From assembly GCA_003488105.1 (NCBI GenBank), contig DNMS01000406.1:1-7449 (forward strand): DNA of 7,449 bases, given 5' to 3'. The position numbers and the translations under genes are program-made. Source of the DNA: Rhodospirillaceae bacterium. Lineage in GTDB: Bacteria > Pseudomonadota > Alphaproteobacteria > Rhodospirillales_A > Casp-alpha2. The notes beneath the pieces were generated by a model. That model was not told where the DNA came from. It saw only the letters and a list, made by a program, of their open reading frames with translations, and ran no database searches. Each line of letters starts with the position of its first letter. The first letter of the stretch is position 1. Below are positions 1-5,431 of this stretch, in pieces.

Positions 1-487
1 TGATCCACATCTTGTTGCCGTTAAGGACGTATTCGTTGCCGTCCTTCTTCGCCGTCGTGCGCACGGCCTGCAGGTCGGTGCCGCAGTCCGGTTCGGTCAG
101 GGCGATGCCGCCCCGCATTTCGCCGGACGCCATCTTGGGCAACCAATAGCGCTTCTGATCCTCGGTCCCAAAGCGTTCGACCGCCGCGGCGGCGATCAGG
201 TGCGAATTGAAGATCCCCGACACGGACATCCAGCACGACGACACTCTTTCGACGATCTTGGAATAGGTCGAAGCCGACAGGCCCAGGCCGCCGTATTCCT
301 CACCGATGGTGGCGCCCATCAGGCCCATTTCCGCCAGCTTGTCGGCGATGTCGCGGGGGTATTCGTCCGCCGCTTCCAGCTTGTGGGCATGGGGCCGCAC
401 GTCCTGTTCGATGAACTTATCGACGGAGTCGAAGATGATGCGTTCTTCTTCGCTCAGGTCCTGGGCAGATGCCGCGTCGGGGGCCAT
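1..487 (-). CDS. Acyl-CoA dehydrogenase, N-terminal part (cut by window edge)
   Basis: FAD-dependent acyl-CoA dehydrogenase that would introduce a 2,3 double bond into an acyl-CoA thioester in the cytoplasm, passing electrons to ETF. Only the first 162 residues are visible; the family is about 380 aa. Residues 11-125 match the all-helical N-terminal domain, with the conserved EEYGGLGL stretch at 63-70. The FAD/substrate-contact segment ALTEPDCGTDLQ spans 129-140, and the sheet-domain motif NGNKMWI ends at the window edge. The catalytic Glu lies in the missing C-terminal half, so chain-length or substrate type cannot be read. I chose the ATG at 487 because AGGAAG at 501-496 sits 8 nt before it; an in-frame ATG at 493 would be too close to that site. 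It starts 15 nt after the MaoC gene stop, and the ribosome binding site overlaps a second, tandem TAG, so it is the third gene of the operon. Family call is firm; the precise substrate is unknown. Confidence 0.93.
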   Translation of the reverse strand, partial: MAPDAASAQDLSEEERIIFDSVDKFIEQDVRPHAHKLEAADEYPRDIADKLAEMGLMGATIGEEYGGLGLSASTYSKIVERVSSCWMSVSGIFNSHLIAAAAVERFGTEDQKRYWLPKMASGEMRGGIALTEPDCGTDLQAVRTTAKKDGNEYVLNGNKMWI

Positions 488-502
488 GGTCATCACTTCC
501 TA

Positions 503-1021
503 CTAGTAGTTTGCTTTGTCGTCGACCGCGTGGCCACGCTTGGGGATCAGCATGGTGCGCTCGAAGCTCATGACGACCTTGCCATCCTGCTTGGTCGCCG
601 TGGTGCGGATGGTGACGATGCCCTGGGTCGGGCGCGACTTGCTTTCGCGGATCGCCAACACCTCGCTTTCCGCATAGAGCGTGTCGCCGACGAATACCGG
701 GGCCGGCATCTTGATGTCGGTCCAGCCCAGATTGCCGATGGCTTTCTGACTGACGTCGGACACGCTCATTCCCGCGACGATCGACAGCGTCAGGCAGGAA
801 TTGACCAGCGGCTTTCCGAACTCGCTCTTGGCGGCGTATTCGTTGTCGAAATGCAGCGGGTGCTGGTTCATGGTCAGCAGGGTGAACCAGGTGTTGTCAC
901 TTTCCGTAATGCTGCGCCCGGGACGGTGTTCGTAAATGTCGCCGACCTTGAAATCCTCAAGATAGCGGCCATAGGACTCGCGGTATCGGTTGGGTCCGAC
1001 TTGTTTTGCTTCGGCAACCAT
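503..1021 (-). CDS. MaoC-family (hotdog-fold) acyl-CoA dehydratase/hydratase
   Basis: A 172-aa single-hotdog MaoC-like protein, expected to add water to, or remove it from, an enoyl-/hydroxyacyl-CoA in the cytoplasm. Residues 21-40 (LEDFKVGDIYEHRPGRSITE) are the usual entry to the fold. The hydratase-2 motif lies at 48-60, and PVFVGDTLYAESEV at 108-121 is typical of the family. In the active-site motif the usual Asp-x-Asn-Pro-x-His reads Asn52-Gln-His54-Pro-Leu-His57, so the general acid/base Asp is an Asn while the His is kept. The ATG at 1021 is 3 nt past the stop of the MmgE/PrpD gene, and GGAGA at 1036-1032 lies inside that gene's end, which points to translational coupling. It ends in tandem TAG TAG. 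Relatives of this subtype commonly sit in gene clusters for mesaconyl-, itaconyl- or methylmalyl-type C5-CoA esters (known context), so a branched dicarboxylyl-CoA substrate is my inference. Confidence 0.9.
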   Translation of the reverse strand: MVAEAKQVGPNRYRESYGRYLEDFKVGDIYEHRPGRSITESDNTWFTLLTMNQHPLHFDNEYAAKSEFGKPLVNSCLTLSIVAGMSVSDVSQKAIGNLGWTDIKMPAPVFVGDTLYAESEVLAIRESKSRPTQGIVTIRTTATKQDGKVVMSFERTMLIPKRGHAVDDKANY

Positions 1022-1024
1022 GGA

Positions 1025-2410
1025 TCAGGCGTCTCCGTGGCTAAGGGCGAGGACCGAACGCAGGCTGTTCGCTTCCTCCAGGTTCAACAGGGCGCATGAG
1101 AACCGCTCCATGCCCGCCTCGGACAGATAGGGCGCGCACAGGCCGTCGAACTTGGCACGGAATTCGGCCTGGTTCATGAAGTTGGCGGGCTCGCCCTTGG
1201 GGATTTCGACGAAGCGCTCATAGACTTCGCCCGACTTCATGCGGATCGTCGCCTTGCCCGCCATGTTGTCGGGGAAGGCGGCCTCGGCATCCGGATCGAC
1301 GACCGTGGAAACGCGCTTGGCCAGGGCCAGGGTGTCGGCGTCGCTCAGGTGGGTCTTGTAGTCGTCCCACACCATGTTGCCCGTGCGCAGCACCACGGCG
1401 GCGCAGAACGGCATGGAGAACTGCCCGTCGACGATGGATTTCGGATTTTGCTTTTCCGCATCCGAATTACCGACGATCTTCCAGCCCGTTTCCGGCACGC
1501 CGATGGTCGCACTGTCCACGTTGTCGGCGGAAATACCGTGTTCACCGGCCAGTTGGCGGATGGCGTCCATGGCCGCATGGGTGTAGCGGCAGCTGGGATA
1601 AGGTTTCACGCCAAGCGCCATGGTCTCCCAATACGCGCCCAGGTTCGCCGCCGCCTTGTCCAGGTCGGCCTTGGGCGACAGGGAATGCAGGAAGCCCCAT
1701 TTGCCCTCGATGGCTTCCTTCGGGCCCTTGAAGCCCTCCGCCGCCAGGGTGGCGCAGGTCAGGCCATTCTGCGCCGCCTGCCCGACGTGGGAGCGTTTGG
1801 TCCAGGCGCCGTCGGCCAGGAACTGCATGGAGCCCGCCGCTTGGGACAGCGCGATGCCAAGTGCGCTTTCGATGCCATCGGCGTCGAGGCCCAAAACCTT
1901 GCCCGCCGCCGCCGCCGCCGCCATCACGCCGGTGGTCGCCGTGGGGTGATAGCCGCGGTCGTAATGGGCGGTCGGCACCAGGGCCTTGGCCAGGCGGATC
2001 TGAATTTCATAGCCGACGACGCAGGCGGTGATGACATCCCTGCCGGACGCATCGGTCATTTCCGCCGCCGCCAGAACCGCCGGCACGATGGGTGCCGAGG
2101 AATGCAGCGAGGCTTCCGCATGGGTGTCGTCGAAATCCAGGGAATGAGCCAGAGAGCCGTTGACCAGGGCCGCCGCCATCGGCGTGTAGCCGCGCCCGTC
2201 GCCGAGCACCGAGCAATTGCCCGCGACCTGGCCCAGGCGTTCGACCGCGCTGACCAGACTGGCCGTGCTTTCCGCGTCGTGGCGGGCGCGCACCATGATG
2301 CCGGCGACATCCAGGATCAGAAGCTTGGTGCGGGCCGCGATTTCGGCCGGCAACTTGTCATAGGTCAGGCCGGCGGCGAATTCAGCCAATTGGCGGGTAG
2401 TGCCCGTCAT
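1025..2410 (-). CDS. MmgE/PrpD family protein (2-methylcitrate dehydratase / cis-aconitate decarboxylase superfamily)
   Basis: A 461-aa cytoplasmic protein of the MmgE/PrpD superfamily, which includes iron-sulfur-independent 2-methylcitrate dehydratase and cis-aconitate decarboxylase; many members have no known substrate. Numbered from the start chosen here, hallmarks in order are HSLDFDDTHAEASLH in the N-terminal third, a YHPTATTGVMA stretch in the second quarter, the GFKGPKEAIEG segment near the middle, and KPYPSCRYTHAAMDAI before the C-terminal domain. The length is normal. The frame is open 54 nt further upstream to 2464, but the ATG at 2410 is preferred: GGAGG at 2425-2421 (extending to GGAGGAGA) sits 10 nt (7 nt) before it, and protein similarity begins here. 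It is the first gene of a three-gene operon with the MaoC and acyl-CoA dehydrogenase genes and is divergent from a LysR regulator. No 2-methylcitrate synthase or isocitrate lyase gene is in view, so I do not call it prpD; a role on a C5/C6 di- or tricarboxylate is inference. Confidence 0.9.
   Translation of the reverse strand: MTGTTRQLAEFAAGLTYDKLPAEIAARTKLLILDVAGIMVRARHDAESTASLVSAVERLGQVAGNCSVLGDGRGYTPMAAALVNGSLAHSLDFDDTHAEASLHSSAPIVPAVLAAAEMTDASGRDVITACVVGYEIQIRLAKALVPTAHYDRGYHPTATTGVMAAAAAAGKVLGLDADGIESALGIALSQAAGSMQFLADGAWTKRSHVGQAAQNGLTCATLAAEGFKGPKEAIEGKWGFLHSLSPKADLDKAAANLGAYWETMALGVKPYPSCRYTHAAMDAIRQLAGEHGISADNVDSATIGVPETGWKIVGNSDAEKQNPKSIVDGQFSMPFCAAVVLRTGNMVWDDYKTHLSDADTLALAKRVSTVVDPDAEAAFPDNMAGKATIRMKSGEVYERFVEIPKGEPANFMNQAEFRAKFDGLCAPYLSEAGMERFSCALLNLEEANSLRSVLALSHGDA
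1905..1922. repeat. GCC trinucleotide run (6 units)
   Basis: Six perfect GCC units inside the MmgE/PrpD gene, encoding six consecutive alanines (…VMAAAAAAGK…) just after the conserved HPTATTG segment. The helix is normally Ala/Gly-rich in this family, so it is probably ordinary coding sequence, but a perfect triplet run could slip in units of one residue. Confidence 0.5.
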
Positions 2411-2435
2411 CGTTCGGTCTCCTCCATGCGTTAAT

Positions 2436-2458
2436 ACCGCGCCTGTTTCCGGCGCGGT
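2436..2458. repeat. 8-bp inverted repeat in the MmgE/PrpD operon leader
   Basis: ACCGCGCC (2436-2443) and GGCGCGGT (2451-2458) are perfectly complementary, with a 7-nt loop. If the operon transcript starts upstream of this, it would form a GC-rich hairpin 10 nt before the GGAGG ribosome binding site. It has no following U-run, so it is not a terminator. It may be a leader hairpin, or a DNA-binding site; the sequence alone cannot tell. Confidence 0.5.
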
Positions 2459-2482
2459 TACCATTTCGAAAGGCGACTACAC

Positions 2483-2495
2483 CACAAGATTTGTG
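2483..2495. promoter_or_regulatory. Candidate LysR-type operator (interrupted palindrome)
   Basis: CACAA-GAT-TTGTG is a perfect 5-bp inverted repeat with a 3-nt spacer, about 54 nt before the LysR start and about 73 nt before the MmgE/PrpD start. Size and place suit a LysR-type recognition half-element. It does not satisfy the T-N11-A rule in register (outer bases are C and G), so the assignment is tentative. Confidence 0.35.
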
Positions 2496-2548
2496 ATAGG
2501 GCTAATAGCAATATATGCATTATTAATCTGGATAAGAGATCAATCGTC

Positions 2549-3445
2549 ATGCTGCCGATGACCCTGAAACAGTTGGAGATTTTCGTCGCCGTGGCGGAAC
2601 AGAACGGCTTTCGCCGAGCGTCGGAACGCCTCAACCTGAGCCAATCGGCCGTGACCGCCCATATCAAGCTGCTGGAAGCCCATTTGGGCGTGCCCCTGTT
2701 CCACCGCACGACGCGGACGGTGCGCATGACGGAGGCCGGGGAGAACCTGTACCGCCGCGCGGGCCGCGTGCTCGAAGGGCTGGAGGACATCGTCCGCATC
2801 TTTCACGACGAAGCCGCCATGGGCCGGGGCCGCGTGCTGCTGACCTCAGCTCCCAGCTTCGCCGCGACGCGACTGCCCGCCATCCTGGCCCGGTTCCAGG
2901 GCCGCAATCCCAACATCACAGTCCACGTACGCGAGGCCTATGCCACGGATATGCTGGACATCTTGCGCCGGGGCGACGCCGATTTCGCCATCGGACCCGT
3001 GGAAAAGGTGCCCCGTGAATTCGAATTTCGCCAGTTCCTGACCGACGGCTATTGCGCCGTCGTCGCGGCGGACCATCCGCTTGCGGGGCGGACGGACATT
3101 CCCCTGAACGCCCTCGCGGACGAAACAATCCTGGCCCTGCCGCTGCCGTCGCGCACCCGCATCCAGGTCGAAGGCGCGTTCCAATCCGCCGGACTGACCC
3201 TGGTGCCGCATTTCGAAATGCTGCACCATCAGACTTTGATTTCCATGGCGGAACAGGGCCTGGGCGTGGCGATCCTACCGGAAACGGCGGTCCTGCCGTC
3301 GAAGGACGGGGCCTATTGGTCGGCCCGCATCAAGCATCCGCAACTGACCCGGCGCATCGGCATCATCACCCTGCGTGGCCAAACCTTGGCCCCAGGGGCC
3401 AGCGAGCTGGCCAATCTTATCGCGGGGAAGGAATTTAAAGGGTGA
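2549..3445 (+). CDS. LysR-family transcriptional regulator
   Basis: A 298-aa LysR-type regulator, normal in length and the only plus-strand gene here. The N-terminal winged helix-turn-helix covers about residues 5-64; the helix-turn-helix core (about 21-47) includes ASERLNLSQSAVTAHIKLLE, and FHRTTRTVRMTEAG at 51-64 is the usual wing. Residues about 90-293 form the periplasmic-binding-like effector domain, with RRGDADFAIGP at the usual place and an EQGLGVAILPE segment near residues 235-246. It is divergent from the MmgE/PrpD-MaoC-acyl-CoA dehydrogenase operon and very likely senses that pathway's substrate or CoA intermediate and activates it (inference from arrangement). Start: ATG 2549 with a weak AAGAGA at 2534-2539; ATG 2558 (MTLKQLEIF) is an in-frame alternative that matches the usual N-terminus of the family equally well. 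The gene ends 13 nt from a convergent gene with no clear terminator between. Confidence 0.93.
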   Translation: MLPMTLKQLEIFVAVAEQNGFRRASERLNLSQSAVTAHIKLLEAHLGVPLFHRTTRTVRMTEAGENLYRRAGRVLEGLEDIVRIFHDEAAMGRGRVLLTSAPSFAATRLPAILARFQGRNPNITVHVREAYATDMLDILRRGDADFAIGPVEKVPREFEFRQFLTDGYCAVVAADHPLAGRTDIPLNALADETILALPLPSRTRIQVEGAFQSAGLTLVPHFEMLHHQTLISMAEQGLGVAILPETAVLPSKDGAYWSARIKHPQLTRRIGIITLRGQTLAPGASELANLIAGKEFKG

Positions 3446-3458
3446 ATTCGATACTCTA

Positions 3459-3878
3459 TTATCGCGGCCCGAACAATATTGGCGATAGCTTCTCGCGCAA
3501 CCCACCATCGCTCTCATTGAGCGCTTGAACCCGCATTTCTGACACCAGATTAAGAAATGCGTTAAATCCTTCTTCCGTTATCAGTTTTGCACCCGCAGCT
3601 TCAAAATCGCTGAGCGCGATAACGACTGCTCGATCGCCATAGATGCAGATCCGCGTTTTCGCATCCGCTGCCCTGGCGAAAAGTTCCGAACTGTCTGGAC
3701 CATTTCGCCGTGTCGCCTGTGCACTGTCAGCAACGGCCCGCAGATAATCGACATAAGCGCGTGTCTGCATTTCGGCCAACGTGTCTTTACGTCGCTGATG
3801 GCGTGACAGCCAAAACTGCAACAACGCACCAACAACCACACCAACTATCGGCAGGGTCGCGATGAAAAGCGTTTCCAC
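3459..3878 (-). CDS. Small membrane-anchored protein of unknown function (139 aa)
   Basis: I recognise no named family. Residues 3-24 are a hydrophobic segment (LFIATLPIVGVVVGALLQFW) followed by the basic SRHQRRK, which predicts one membrane anchor with the rest in the cytoplasm by the positive-inside rule. The remainder is soluble and mostly helical, with a QTRAYVDYLRAVADSAQ helix (38-54) and an AKTRICIYGDRAVVIAL segment; alpha-proteobacterial hypothetical proteins with this layout are common. The predicted start is GTG at 3878, with no good ribosome binding site, so translation may depend on the upstream 68-aa gene. That gene's TAA (3893-3891) is in the same frame, with just four sense codons between. 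Base composition is lower than neighbours: 60-base lines from 3481 to 3840 count about 43-57 % GC. Coding is supported by the sensible TM/charge pattern and the operon; function is unknown. Confidence 0.72.
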   Translation of the reverse strand: METLFIATLPIVGVVVGALLQFWLSRHQRRKDTLAEMQTRAYVDYLRAVADSAQATRRNGPDSSELFARAADAKTRICIYGDRAVVIALSDFEAAGAKLITEEGFNAFLNLVSEMRVQALNESDGGLREKLSPILFGPR

Positions 3879-3890
3879 GGATAGAATAAC

Positions 3891-4097
3891 TTACTCGGCT
3901 GGCACGTCAGAGAGATCAAGGCGACGCTTGATTAGTGACACATCGTCAGCAATACGGTCGATGCGGTTGGACAGATTAGCGTATTGCGTTTCCATCATAC
4001 CCACACGCCCGGTCAACTCCCGCTGCCCAGTGACCAGGGTATCGAGGGTTGATCGGATCGCCCGCAAATGCTCAAGGACGATGTTGTCGTCAGCCAT
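3891..4097 (-). CDS. Small coiled-coil protein of unknown function (68 aa)
   Basis: A 68-aa acidic/basic alternating protein with no signal peptide or membrane segment. Residues about 8-60 show regular heptad hydrophobics (Leu, Ile, Val, Met) broken only by charged and polar residues, e.g. LSNRIDRIADDVSLIKRRLD near the end, which predicts one long parallel coiled coil that probably oligomerises. Similar tiny 'LEHLRAIR…RIERRLDL' proteins are frequent hypothetical genes in alphaproteobacteria (general recognition, not a named family). Start ATG at 4097 is well supported: GGAGA at 4107-4103 sits 5 nt before it. It leads a two-gene unit with the membrane-anchored 139-aa protein; a coiled-coil scaffold partnered with a single-pass membrane protein suggests they bind each other, but that is inference. 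Confidence 0.75.
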   Translation of the reverse strand: MADDNIVLEHLRAIRSTLDTLVTGQRELTGRVGMMETQYANLSNRIDRIADDVSLIKRRLDLSDVPAE

Positions 4098-4124
4098 GCC
4101 TGTCTCCGACTTATCAACAGGCGG

Positions 4125-4153
4125 ATTGTACCCGCAAAACGAGCGTCGGAAAA
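4125..4153 (-). promoter_or_regulatory. Candidate sigma-70 promoter for the small two-gene unit
   Basis: Read on the minus strand, TACAAT (4130-4125) matches five of six -10 bases and lies 17 nt from TTTTCC (4153-4148), a weak -35. Transcription would start near 4118, about 20 nt before the start of the 68-aa gene. It begins 5 nt past the stop of the hydroxypyruvate isomerase-family gene, so the small genes may be independent of the gene upstream. Confidence 0.4.
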
Positions 4154-4157
4154 GCCG

Positions 4158-4961
4158 CTAACCCAGCCCGAACTCCTTGGCCCATTTCAACGACGCCTTG
4201 GTCGCCCCCGGCTTGGCCTTGTCGTGGGGGGCATATTCGCAGCCGAGCCAGCCATTAAAACCCAGGCGGTCGCACAGGTCGAACACGAAGGGATAGTTGA
4301 TTTCGCCCTCGTCCGGCGGGGTGCGGCCCGGGTTACCGGCAATCTGTACATGCAGGATCGACGGCAGGTGCGCCTCGAAGGTGCGCGCCAGGTCGCCCTC
4401 CATGATCTGGGCATTGTGGAAATCATACTGGATGCCGATGTTGCTGGAGCCCGCCGCCTTCACGGCATCGACCACACGCTGCGCCTCTTTCGTCGTCTGC
4501 ACCAGATAGCCCGGCCGGGCGATGGTGTTGATGGGCTCGATCAGGGCGCTCAGCCCGGCCTCGGCCAGCACCGGGCAGGCCCATTTCAAATTGTCGATGA
4601 ACACATCGAAGCCCGCGTTCCGATCCCAATCACCCGATTGCCATCCGGCCAGGACATGCAGATAGGTCGTGCCCAGGGCCTTGGCGTAATCGACGGCCTT
4701 GCCGATGGTGTCCTGGAATTCACCCTTGCGGCCCGACAGCCCGGCGATGCCGTATTCGCCGTCGTGCTTGCCGGGGGGCGAATTGAACATCAGGAACTCG
4801 ATCCCCGCCGCCTTGCAGGCATCGGCCATCGCATGGGCGTCGTGGCCGTAGAGCAGCGGGCATTCGACGGCGGTAAACCCCAGGTCGCGGACCAACTGGA
4901 AACGCTCCAGCATGGGGACTTCCTGAGCCATCCAACCGACGTTGGCAGCGAAACGGGGCAT
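4158..4961 (-). CDS. hyi: Hydroxypyruvate isomerase-family protein (Hyi/OtnI-like TIM barrel)
   Basis: A 267-aa TIM-barrel sugar isomerase of the xylose-isomerase-like superfamily, slightly longer than E. coli Hyi (about 258 aa). Family marks in order: MPRFAANVGW at the N-terminus, EVPMLERF at 14-21, LHVLAGWQ at 101-108, ALIEPINT at 139-146 with the catalytic Glu142, QYDFHNAQIMEGDLA at 178-192 (metal/substrate residues Asp180 and His182), HVQIAGNPGR at 204-213, GEINYPF at 219-225, and GWLGCEYAP at 237-245 with the second catalytic Glu242. Such enzymes interconvert hydroxypyruvate and tartronate semialdehyde, or 2-oxo-tetronates in the OtnI branch; the two cannot be told apart here. Start ATG 4961 is backed by GGAGG at 4973-4969, 7 nt away. 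It follows glnK by 49 nt on the same strand. No gcl, glxR or garK-like partner is in the window, so the symbol is provisional. Confidence 0.88.
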   Translation of the reverse strand: MPRFAANVGWMAQEVPMLERFQLVRDLGFTAVECPLLYGHDAHAMADACKAAGIEFLMFNSPPGKHDGEYGIAGLSGRKGEFQDTIGKAVDYAKALGTTYLHVLAGWQSGDWDRNAGFDVFIDNLKWACPVLAEAGLSALIEPINTIARPGYLVQTTKEAQRVVDAVKAAGSSNIGIQYDFHNAQIMEGDLARTFEAHLPSILHVQIAGNPGRTPPDEGEINYPFVFDLCDRLGFNGWLGCEYAPHDKAKPGATKASLKWAKEFGLG

Positions 4962-4983
4962 TATGGGCCCTCCCCGGCCTGGA

Positions 4984-4997
4984 CGCGCCCGGGCGCG
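4984..4997. repeat. 14-bp perfect GC palindrome between glnK and the hyi-like gene
   Basis: CGCGCCC/GGGCGCG is self-complementary over 14 bp, overlapping the 8-bp palindrome GGCGCGCC at 4992-4999. It lies 13 nt past the glnK stop. As RNA it could form a short CGCGC/GCGCG stem with a CCGG loop. No T-run follows on the transcribed strand, so it is a poor intrinsic terminator; it may only modulate read-through or mRNA stability, or be a chance product of high GC. Confidence 0.4.
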
Positions 4998-5010
4998 CCG
5001 GATTTAGATT

Positions 5011-5349
5011 CTAGAGCGCGTCGTTGTCCTGTTCGCCGGTGCGGATGCGCACGGCACTTTCCAGGTCATAGACGAAGACCTTGCCGTCGCCGATCTTGCC
5101 GGTGTTGGCGGCCCCCTTGATGGCCTCGACCACCTCGGCCGCCTTGTCGTCGGCCACGGCGATCTCGATCTTCACCTTGGGCAGGAAATGGACCTGGTAT
5201 TCCGCGCCCCGGTAGATTTCGGTCTGTCCGCGTTGGCGGCCATAACCCTTCACTTCCGAAACGGTCATTCCCTCGACGCCGGCGGCGCCGAGCGCCTCGC
5301 GGACGGCGTCCAGCTTGTGCGGTTTGATCACCGCCATGACGAACTTCAT
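5011..5349 (-). CDS. glnK: Nitrogen regulatory protein P-II (GlnK type)
   Basis: A 112-aa P-II signal protein, the standard length, forming a cytoplasmic trimer that senses ATP/ADP and 2-oxoglutarate and reports nitrogen status. Visible key sites: T-loop around 37-55 with the uridylylation Tyr51 in the RGAEYQV context, Gln39 and Lys58 that contact 2-oxoglutarate, the B-loop TGKIGDGK at 83-90, and the C-loop arginines 101 and 103. The N-terminus MKFVMAVIKP and direct linkage to amtB favour GlnK over GlnB; in alphaproteobacteria other names (GlnJ, GlnZ) are used for the same role. Start ATG 5349 has AGGAG at 5362-5358, 8 nt away. It lies 82 nt downstream of amtB and would be cotranscribed with it, unless the hairpin at 5397-5420 limits read-through. 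In high nitrogen, unmodified GlnK is expected to insert its T-loop into AmtB and block ammonium uptake. Confidence 0.95.
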   Translation of the reverse strand: MKFVMAVIKPHKLDAVREALGAAGVEGMTVSEVKGYGRQRGQTEIYRGAEYQVHFLPKVKIEIAVADDKAAEVVEAIKGAANTGKIGDGKVFVYDLESAVRIRTGEQDNDAL

Positions 5350-5396
5350 GTTTGCCTCTCCTAATATCTTTGCGTTTGCCGTTGTTCCCGGCTTGC

Positions 5397-5420
5397 GGGC
5401 GGAGCACCGCTGCTCCGCCC
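5397..5420. repeat. Perfect 10-bp hairpin between amtB and glnK
   Basis: GGGCGGAGCA (5397-5406) pairs perfectly with TGCTCCGCCC (5411-5420) around a 4-nt loop. It starts 11 nt after the amtB stop. On the transcribed minus strand it is followed by GCAAGCC, not a T-run, so it is not a standard intrinsic terminator for the operon; the TTTAT tail is on the plus-strand side, where no gene runs into it. It probably acts on mRNA stability or partial termination, setting the AmtB:GlnK ratio (inference). Confidence 0.7.
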
Positions 5421-5431
5421 TTTATAGCACG

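Larger units (their letters stand above)
2411..2548. promoter_or_regulatory. Divergent control region between the MmgE/PrpD operon and the LysR gene
   Basis: This 138-nt non-coding stretch separates the two divergent starts, the classical arrangement in which a LysR-type protein controls both its own gene and the operon. It is much more AT-rich in its 2497-2530 part than the flanking genes. Visible elements are the operon ribosome binding site (2421-2425), a hairpin at 2436-2458, the 8-bp palindrome TTTCGAAA at 2464-2471, an interrupted palindrome at 2483-2495, and an imperfect TAATAGCA/TGCATTA dyad around 2503-2523. For the LysR gene a weak sigma-70-like pair can be drawn: TTGTGA at 2491-2496 and TATGCA at 2514-2519, 17 nt apart, with the -35 overlapping the right arm of the palindrome, which would fit autorepression. 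No convincing core promoter for the operon stands out, as is common for activator-dependent promoters. Confidence 0.55.

Noticed and set aside
1025..1036. Possible frameshift or fusion at the MmgE/PrpD - MaoC junction
   Set aside because: Both proteins are full length with normal ends; the 3-nt gap and internal ribosome binding site are ordinary operon packing.
200..1099. Long plus-strand open frame of 299 codons opposite the acyl-CoA dehydrogenase and MaoC genes
   Set aside because: It runs antisense across two well-recognised genes and a junction. The product is Arg/Gly/His/Asp-rich with no family likeness, the usual shadow of high-GC coding sequence.
1349..2434. Plus-strand open frame of 361 codons opposite the MmgE/PrpD gene
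   Set aside because: Antisense shadow: the minus-strand frame carries clear family motifs throughout, while this one is Arg/Gly/His-rich without recognisable domains or ribosome binding site.
3449..3464. CGATA-N6-TATCG between the convergent lysR and 139-aa genes as a bidirectional terminator
   Set aside because: Only 5 bp, AT-containing, overlapping a stop codon, and no T-run on either side; too weak to call.
4068..5120. Plus-strand open frame of 350 codons opposite the hyi-like and glnK genes
   Set aside because: Crosses two confidently identified genes and their gap in antisense; composition is that of a shadow frame.
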